DNA of 5,783 nt from contig NATK01000109.1 of the NCBI GenBank assembly GCA_002085285.1, forward strand, positions 1-5,783, in the 5' to 3' direction. The notes under the pieces were generated by a model. It had not been told where the DNA came from. It did not search any database and saw only the letters and a program-made list of their open reading frames with translations. Shown here one piece after another: positions 5,211 to 5,783 of the stretch. The DNA is from Candidatus Latescibacteria bacterium 4484_7 (GTDB lineage: Bacteria; Krumholzibacteriota; Krumholzibacteriia; Krumholzibacteriales; Krumholzibacteriaceae). Position numbers and translations under genes: made by a program. Numbering within the stretch: position 1 is the stretch's first letter; every line of letters starts with the position of its first letter.

Positions 5211-5783
5211 TGGTGGACATCTTGATAAAGATAGGGTATGCACTGGCGAGCCTCTTTGTCATCATGAACTACGGGCTGCTGCTTATGGGAACGACGATGA
5301 AGATAATCGCGCGCGTTCAGGGGAGAATAGGCCCGCCCGTCTGGATTCTCTATGCCAACATCGCGAGAAACCTCACGATGAGGACGTCGATCTACCATGG
5401 AATAATGTTCTACCTCGGGCCGGTGTTCAGAATAACGGGCGGCGTCGGACTATACCTCTTCATCCCCGCCGTCTACGGCTCGACGTGGCTTCAGAACTTC
5501 AGTTTTTCGGGCGATGTGATACTCGTCATCTACTTCATATTCTTCGGAATGTTGGGCATGGCGCTCGGGGCAGGTGAAAGCGGCCACCCATATTCGGCGA
5601 TGGGTGTCATGAGAGGGCTTTCGCAGGTTACCGCATCAGAGGTCCCCTTTGCACTTGCTATCATTGCACTTGCCGCTCAGCATCATACGCTTTCCATAAC
5701 GAATATCGTAGCCGCCCAGCAGGGGGGGTTCATGCACTGGAACATGATAACGAATCCGCTGGCGACGGCGGCGGGCATGCTTG
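5207..5783 (+). CDS. NuoH/MbhM-like membrane anchor subunit (MbxM-like), 3' end cut by window
   Basis: 192 complete codons are visible; full members have about 300-330 residues. Recognition rests on ARVQGRIGPP (35-44) after the first helix and on GAGESGHPYSAMGVMRGL with SQVTASEVPF (121-148), which carries the conserved arginine (R136) and glutamate (E145) of the NuoH family. Helices lie at about 8-30, 67-90, 103-122 and 143-157. In this family M/NuoH anchors the peripheral redox arm and links electron transfer to the proton channels. Odd: the loop after RIGPP usually has a YD..K....K-type motif, but here reads ILYANIARNLTMRTS (47-61), without the aspartate and the usual lysines. The start overlaps the micro-ORF stop (ATGA); GGAG at 5192-5195 lies 11 nt upstream. 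Starting at the second ATG (5210) would remove only one residue. Position directly after H-H' matches Mbx gene order. Confidence 0.93.
   Translation, partial: MMVDILIKIGYALASLFVIMNYGLLLMGTTMKIIARVQGRIGPPVWILYANIARNLTMRTSIYHGIMFYLGPVFRITGGVGLYLFIPAVYGSTWLQNFSFSGDVILVIYFIFFGMLGMALGAGESGHPYSAMGVMRGLSQVTASEVPFALAIIALAAQHHTLSITNIVAAQQGGFMHWNMITNPLATAAGML

Overview
The window is the middle of one plus-strand operon for a large, membrane-embedded, ion-pumping oxidoreductase of the Mrp-antiporter / group 4 [NiFe]-hydrogenase family (Mbh, Mbx/Mbs and complex I relatives). The subunit order is MbhD-like (DUF4040), an MbhE+MnhB-domain protein, MrpC/NuoK-like, two MrpD/NuoN/NuoL-like antiporter modules, and then a NuoH/MbhM-like subunit. 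Two antiporter-like modules (H and H') placed directly before M match the layout known for archaeal Mbx/Mbs (ferredoxin-dependent sulfane-sulfur reductase) and its relatives in Thermotogae and other anaerobes better than simple Mbh, which has one H. The catalytic and Fe-S subunits (J, K, L, N) that would settle hydrogenase versus Mbx lie outside the window, presumably downstream.

Layout: 1-16, end of an upstream gene. 17-142, spacer with a 45-codon open frame joined to its neighbours by ATGA overlaps. 143-394, subunit D. 387-1088, subunit E/F, overlapping D by 8 nt. 1089-1256, a 168-nt spacer. 1257-1610, subunit G. 1611-1665, spacer with a small hairpin. 1666-5124, a single 1152-residue protein that joins H and H' head to tail. 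5121-5210, a 29-codon open frame with ATGA overlaps at both ends. 5207-5783, subunit M, cut by the window edge.

How the parts work together: D, E/F and G form the MrpA-C/B/C-like sodium-translocation module; each half of the giant protein is a 14-helix-type proton (or ion) channel module; M is the membrane anchor that meets the redox arm. Electron flow from ferredoxin in the missing peripheral arm would drive ion pumping through this membrane arm.

The most unusual features are the H-H' fusion, two low-complexity Gly/Ala-rich insertions in it that share an almost identical 18-nt DNA word, loss of the TM8 lysine in the first half, an M subunit lacking the usual Asp/Lys loop motif, and two micro-ORFs that bridge neighbouring genes.

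Organism: GC looks moderate (roughly half), ATA, CTC and both AGR and CGN arginine codons are common, and Shine-Dalgarno sites are good. Mixed CGN use and fairly long spacers argue against Thermococcales. An anaerobic bacterium (Thermotogae-like or a candidate phylum) is my inference; the phylum cannot be fixed from this sequence.
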